From NCBI GenBank assembly GCA_030248295.1, contig JASANH010000776.1:186001-250000 (forward strand): a stretch of 64,000 nt of DNA. Reading direction: 5' to 3'. This DNA comes from Mesodorylaimus sp. YZB2_4 (lineage: Eukaryota > Nematoda > Enoplea > Dorylaimida > Dorylaimidae). Shown here piece by piece: positions 58,595 through 64,000 of the stretch (position 1 is its first letter; each line of letters begins with the position of its first letter). The notes below the pieces were generated by a model. That model was not told the DNA's origin, searched no databases, and saw only the letters and a program-made list of their open reading frames with translations. Both the position numbers and the translations under genes were made by a program.

Positions 58595-60944
58595 ATGAGG
58601 ACCAAACCAGGATTGCATCTCAAACTGTGGATAGCATTGGCTCATCGCATGGTCGTGTCATCACTGGAGGCCTCTCAAGAAGATGGACGTGAAGGATCTG
58701 GAGAAGGTGGTGCGGCTGTGTCATTGTACGATGCTCGAAGTCACTCGATCGTGTTGGCGGATACGAGTGCGACGCCTTGCAATGTGCCCCATTTTCACTC
58801 AAAAGATTTCACAGGTCGATGCTCGATGGACTACTTGGAGAAGCGATATGTGTGCGATCCCGATCATGCTGGGATTAGCGCGGCTGAGATGAAGCATATC
58901 GAAATGGATATATTGAAACCAGCCGAATTTTATTCCTTTTGCGTGCCTTGCGTGAATGAACGCAAACAATGTCGGGTTTTGGACAGTGCAAAGAGGATTC
59001 ATAAAGATAATGATAGAAGTAACGCCCTTTATTTCGCTCGACTACAACATCGACTACGAAAAGAGCTACAGGAAAATTATAGCGCACCAAAAGTACCGTC
59101 CTTCCTCTCGCAGGAAAGTAGCGAGCCTCGAGATCCTGGTAAAGAATACTACGATAATTTCATTAAGAAAAAGAAATATTATCCACCAGTTCACATCGCT
59201 ATTAATGTTTATGCAAAATTCATACACCCCTATACCTTATCATTGGTAAGTGTAGTGTGCATGAGCGGGAAGCAAGGACTTTTTGCAAGCCAGAGTAGAC
59301 AATAAGGTACTGGCTCAGGGCCTCCCCTCAGTGACCTTTTCCGAGTTGGCAAAGTTCATGCTCAAGTTTGTGTTGAATCCTTGGCACGACTAACTCAATT
59401 GACAGAAAACGTGGGAAAGTGAACTTTTGACGCATGGCTGCTTGCTTTTCTTTGCGCAAACGTAATGATAAAGTGGGTGTCTCTTGAGCTATTATGTCAA
59501 CGAAACTGCTGACACATGTCGGATAAATATTACCAAGGTCAATTTATCATGCATGCCCTCAGTTTGCTCTCACGTGTAATATGTTATCAGCAAGGGCAAT
59601 ACAGCATAATGTTAGACCTGTACCATTTAAACGGCTTAGGGATCCATACTCCAGACCCTTATTACTTGGTAACCACAGTAGTGTAGCACCGCTGTTTAGT
59701 ACACTGATAAGTATGCGGTCAAAGAATCTACTCCCGGTCATTCACACTTGATTCGCAAGTGGTCTCTTGCGTGGACCACGTGGGCTCTGTTGGGGCTCGG
59801 AATGGGCTTCACGCAGAATCCAAGTGAGAAAGCCCTTTTTGAGAAAGCTGGATACCACAGTTTACTGTAGACTTGTTATGCTAATTGTAAGTTGGTCATT
59901 AGCACGTTAGCAACTATTCACATGATGTTTCGCAGCCTCGGAAAGCAAAAATTTGGTGTTACCTTTTTGTTATTGATAAAATCCATTTTCGCATCCAAAC
60001 GGGTTCTTCACGCACTAATGCACTGATATATAAAAGAATTTTTTTCTTTGTAATTTCCGATATGCATAGCTTTTTTATTATCTTCACCGTCCGAGAATCT
60101 ATGATTGAATGCTTCTCAAAGGAACAATGATTTTGTGTAAAACCTGAGATTGCCAAATGCCGACATGAGAAATTGAGCGAGCGGACATGCTTTTATGGAT
60201 GTTAGGGCTGAGGATGGCTTAATTATAAGATCATTGATGAGAGTAATGGCTAGACATGGCAGCTAGATGGGACCCCACAATGAGGTGCCACTTGTGCTTA
60301 TCAGTTTGTGAAGCGTCTTGTAATTTCAGGGAATAACATCTTACTTTCTTTTCTTTTAGGCCAAAAAGTATCTTGCATGCGCAGTGTCTTTACTTCCTCA
60401 AAATGAAACGATTGCCCTATCCTCCGAGCAGATTATGGAAGCGTATGGAAATCTAAGCGCTAAAAGGTGGACTTCGCGCACATGCACTCCAAATGTGACT
60501 GTTCTGCTTTTTGGTGGCGATATAGTTAAATATATGGGGAAGGAACGAGTGGCGTCCTACCGTCGTCCATATCTTTATGTTCACCACACTTACGCTCAAT
60601 ATCAAAGCTATGACTGGTTGACTTCAAAAATTGCTGATCTGGTTCGAGATTTAAATGACGAAAACTCGACAGATTTCAAAGGCTTTGTAAAAATGTACAA
60701 ATTTCTCAGAAATTTTACAGAATTATATGAAGAATCTTACAATCGTCGAGGCCACAGCATACCCCTTTGGGCAGCCATAACGTTCGGAGTGTGTTCAGTG
60801 TTGAGTGTGGGAGCAGTATTGATTGGCAATTTGGTCACATCGGCCGATCGTCGAGGAAGTCGCAAAATGAAACACTCAAGCAAAGGACACGGAAAGCGGA
60901 AATGGAGAGCTGGATTTTCTGGTGGTATGTGGGCTTCGGTATAA
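58595..60944 (+). CDS. TPM-domain membrane protein (MOLO-1-like)
   Basis: Two exons, 58595-59245 and 60360-60944 (phase 0); 411 residues. A weak signal-like stretch (LWIALAHRMVV) is followed by the first half of a TPM fold: C-x-VPHF...GRCSMDYLEKRYVCDPD then ISAAEMKHIEMDIL. An inserted basic region follows, and exon 2 resumes with YLACAVSLLPQ, SSEQIMEAYGNLSAKRW and VTVLLFGGDIVKYMGKERV, matching the alternating pattern of TPM domains (CDPDG-x-(I/L)S...VAVLP...LIFFS...D...TG). One transmembrane helix (about 351-376) and a short basic cytosolic tail end the protein. In C. elegans the TPM protein MOLO-1 is an auxiliary subunit of levamisole-sensitive acetylcholine receptors; such a role here is inference. 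The intron is unusually long (1,114 bases). Confidence 0.68.
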
Positions 60945-62039
60945 ATATCAAGAAAAGATTGTCATGAAATGATTATTGCATCATTTTGTACTTGTTTGAG
61001 TCTGCTGTGCCCAAAGGGTCGAGTCCGATTTTGCCTTGCTTGGATTGCAATCAGCACTGCACTGTACTGGCTTATGCTGAACCTCAGTGCTCTATTTAAT
61101 GCGACTGGCAATATCCCGTGGTCACAACTTCGAGATGCAGACCCCGCAAGACTAACAAATCATATTTTTCATCGTGTCTCCACTGCTTTGCTTGCCAGTA
61201 ATGCCTCAGTGAACTCTGAACCTTTATGGTCTTGGGTAGGGCCTTACTTGCCCTTCGATTTCAGAGTCAAGGGTAATGGTTTGCAAATTTTGTTCCCTTG
61301 ATGGATGGTAATGCAATGTACAATGCTTGCATTTGTCTTTGTGAAACTTTACAGAAAGCTGATTGAACGGCTGCCACGATGCATATGTTCACATGAGACA
61401 GGACAGAAAACAATTAGGAAAACAAACAAGACAAAAAACCCACCAGCGTCCATGTTTCTGCTGTGGGTATAGAGCAGTGTAGTCCCACTTGGAAATATTG
61501 CATTTCTAATGGCGACCGTTTACAGTAGATTGAAACTGGAGCGACCAGGAAAGCCACACACATGAGGCGCAAACCTGCTTACAGTACCGTAATTGATGTG
61601 TGTTCGAAAATGCGCATCACCTACGTCAAAGCCGTGGATCTATGGCGACGAATATACGCTCGGGGCGCAGCGTTTAGATTTGTCTTTACTTCGCGGAAGA
61701 TGAATGTGCGAATGAAGAAAATGAAAAAGTTTGGCTCACTATTTCATCATGAATATGATCCATGATAGTAGCTTCCAGATATCCTTTGAGAGGCGCAAAC
61801 AACGAATTGGGCCCAAGAGAAGAACAAAATACAAATGACCTGGTCTGATCATCGTCACTTTTGAGATCTCACTCTTGGCAATATCGACCAAGCAACCCAT
61901 GTAGTCACGACCAACCTTTTATAATTTAATGGACCAGCTTCCATACCTCCGATTTCCATCGGGTTACCCATTTTAGGTTGGAGTGACAGCCCGATAACGT
62001 GAGTTTTGTAAGAAATAGGGCTAAAAGATTTTCTATAGC
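60945..62039. other. 3' region of the TPM gene and intergenic
   Basis: An open frame at 60969-61301 starts 24 bases after the stop and encodes 110 residues with one or two hydrophobic stretches (FCLAWIAISTALYWLML). It may be 3' UTR or a small independent frame; no family recognised. Two TACAGTA heptamers lie at 61523 and 61579. Confidence 0.35.
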
Positions 62040-63981
62040 ATGCGGATTCGAAATTTGTTGCTGGTTATCGGAGGTAGATACTCATTCAGCTTAATTGGTG
62101 TTTTGGTGTTTTAGATCCTTTAGTTTCAGCTTTTTGCTTTCGGGTATGTCTGTGCCAAGCACCGATATCCTCATCGCCGATGACACGGCCGGATGGCAGT
62201 TTATGGACGTGTAGTAGCACAGTGTCGTGCCCGTATAACTCAACTTGTTCGAGTGGACATTGTTACTCTATATTGGGTAATTCAGGATTCGCTCAATTCT
62301 GTTGTACTATTTTCATCCCTGAGAGGATATTCTGTCTCGTACTGAGTGTTCCAAACTTTACCGTTTGCTCTTTATGGGAGAAGCTATGTGAGTTGTTTTT
62401 AGGAGTCGAAGCCACTTCAATTATCTTCAAAGTGTCATCAAGCGTATCTGACGCAGTTCGTGAAAGAAGCGGTTATGAATTGTCGAGCAACGGGTACTTG
62501 ATCATAGTCAACGACCCGAGTCCGTGGGCAGTGTTTGACCTTTTGAGAGTTCGAAACGTAATGCTTGCTTGCTTGCTCCTTTCCGCAATATCATTCTGAG
62601 TGCGACGCTCACTCTATTGTAGGTGGTCTCGATCAACCTGTATTCGGGCGGTAGTACCAACTCAATGGCCGAATGTAGTTTGCTTCCAGGTGCCATTGTA
62701 CAGTACGACCCTACCACGACTTACACCATAAACCCGACCAAGGATGGTTGGACTAACACTGGTCTCGTAAGCTCATTTGCCTGATGATATGTCTAAATAA
62801 TGTACTTCAGCTAACCGTAAGTCTTTTAGAGTGCTGAGTATGATTTTAACACTGCATCATACCGCATCACTTTCAAAAACCCTACGCCTACAAAGTTTAT
62901 CAAAGTCAATCCAGCGCCATCTGCGTTTGGAAGACTAGCAACTTGCCTGAAAATGGTTGTTTATGAAACCAGGGGTAAGGTACAGGGCTAATGCCTTCTG
63001 TCAAGTTGAAGGCCTGAACCCTGTTTTCTTCATGCCATATTTCCGAGTTGTAAAAGGAAATCAGGTCATTTTAGGTGAGCCTATCGGCTTTGAACAGAGA
63101 CTGATTCCTGACGGCGCAATGCAAGCCCCCGACTGGTACAGTAACTATCCTCCGAGTTCAGCCCGTTTGTACAGTGCACAACCGTGGAAGCCAATCCAAG
63201 CGCCTAACGCACAGCTTACAATATCATTATCCGCGTCGTACGAAGTAAGAGGCTCTTGCTAGCAGCGAGGTAATCCATCAATGAATCACCATCTTTCAGG
63301 TTACTGAACTTTTGATTCAAGCGGGTTCGCACATACCTGAATCGGACATGGGTGGTAGTCCCCAGATGTGCTATCCTCCTAATGGCACAGTGATCACTTT
63401 GAGCGCACAAAATTCGATCGTCAGCAAACTATCGCCGACATTCAACTTCTACACGGGCAACGATTTTGTGCAAACACTTCCTATTCCTGTGACTAGCGAG
63501 GGCACGTACATCGACACAATCAGGTTTGCATTCCCGAACAGTGCAGTGAGTGGATGCCTCCGAGCTGAGGCTTTGAATAGAGCTGGTAATAATATGCTCG
63601 CTACCAAATGTTCTGATGAGCCAAATGAGATGCGCTTTCAGTTGGTGCGATCAGCGAGTACTTTATGGATACCCCGTGTGGCGGCGCATCAGCTTGGTAT
63701 ACTCCCTTGGACCCAAGTCTGTCAGCAATCAGCATGACCTGCCCAGTTGGCACGATTCCAATGTTAACCTACTTCGGGGCAATTAGAATGACAGCTGAAA
63801 GGTGCAAATCAAATCGCTTGTTCCTGAATGGATTAAGAGATTACAGTCCTGTAAGCAATCTCAATATTGAAGGAGACGTTGAGGTAAAGAGGAAAAGCTT
63901 TCCAGGACTATTGCCCTGACTACAGTTTACCCACGACACCGAATTGGTGGTGCCCGGTTGGGGGTCCAGAGCCAAACATCT
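62040..63981 (+). CDS. Secreted protein of unknown family, 3' partial
   Basis: Exons: 62040-62073, 62115-62276, 62403-62557, 62623-62766, 62830-62974, 63075-63244, 63300-63585, 63642-63850 and a provisional 63926-63981; every junction keeps phase, and about 450 residues are visible before the right edge. It starts MRIRNLLLVIG and continues across the first intron to a signal peptide-like SAFCFRVCLCQAP. A small Cys-rich segment follows (CSSTVSCPYNSTCSSGHC), then long beta-rich stretches (SIIFKVSSS, YTINPTKDGW, YRITFKNPTPTKFIKVNP, LTISLSASYEV) with scattered cysteines and repeated NSA/SGC turns. I cannot name a domain; the pattern suggests repeated extracellular beta-sandwich modules. The 3' end lies beyond the window. 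Confidence 0.62.
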
Positions 63982-64000
63982 GTAAATTTCAACCACCTCG

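Overview
The window is nuclear DNA of a compact-genome invertebrate animal. Genes have many short spliceosomal introns (mostly about 45-65 nt, GTAAG donors, acceptors often TTTTAG rather than TTTCAG) and encode metazoan-specific proteins: NK-class homeobox genes, LIM-domain-binding protein, RNF216, VCPIP1, KCTD9, Skeletor-like DM13 proteins and LRL/LRFamide neuropeptide precursors. An ecdysozoan worm or relative fits the neuropeptide and MOLO-1-like genes, but the sequence does not settle the phylum. The heptamer TACTGTA/TACAGTA is strongly over-represented.

Layout. 0-10.5 kb (minus strand): first coding exon of a LIM-domain-binding (Ldb/Chip) gene running off the left edge; an orphan proline/histidine-rich exon; and a six-exon AT-hook gene resembling only the N-terminal part of JARID2. 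It is divergent from a plus-strand VCPIP1-type OTU deubiquitinase gene (10.9-13.6 kb). 15-21.5 kb (minus): Tlx and an NK4/tinman (Nkx2-5-type) homeobox gene lie side by side, a remnant of the ancestral NK homeobox cluster. 22.3-24.5 kb (minus): first Skeletor-like (two DM13 modules) secreted protein. 25.8-29.3 kb (plus): complete 16-exon DDX41 helicase. 29.7 and 41.2 kb (plus): two intronless paralogues of an unrecognised type I membrane protein family, separated by a second, longer Skeletor-like gene (37.3-40.7 kb) and a gene-poor stretch. 43.7-44.9 kb (minus): two adjacent neuropeptide precursors. 47.7-50.2 kb: a nested retroelement stack (tRNA-headed SINE with a 15-bp target duplication, containing a 5'-truncated LINE, containing an 871-bp LTR-flanked miniature element). 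51.2-53.7 kb (minus): RNF216/TRIAD3 RBR ubiquitin ligase. 54.4-55.0 kb (minus): a small four-exon unrecognised gene. 55.8-57.7 kb (plus): KCTD9. 58.6-60.9 kb (plus): TPM-domain (MOLO-1-like) membrane protein. 62.0 kb to the right edge (plus): a multi-exon secreted cysteine-containing protein of unknown family.

Exon models below were built by eye from reading-frame continuity, splice-site consensus and matching intron phases; every multi-exon model given as complete has consistent phases. Family assignments rest on recalled family motifs, not on database searches. There is no operon-like arrangement. The functional clusters visible are the homeobox pair, the duplicated membrane/DM13 block at 22-42 kb, and the neuropeptide pair.
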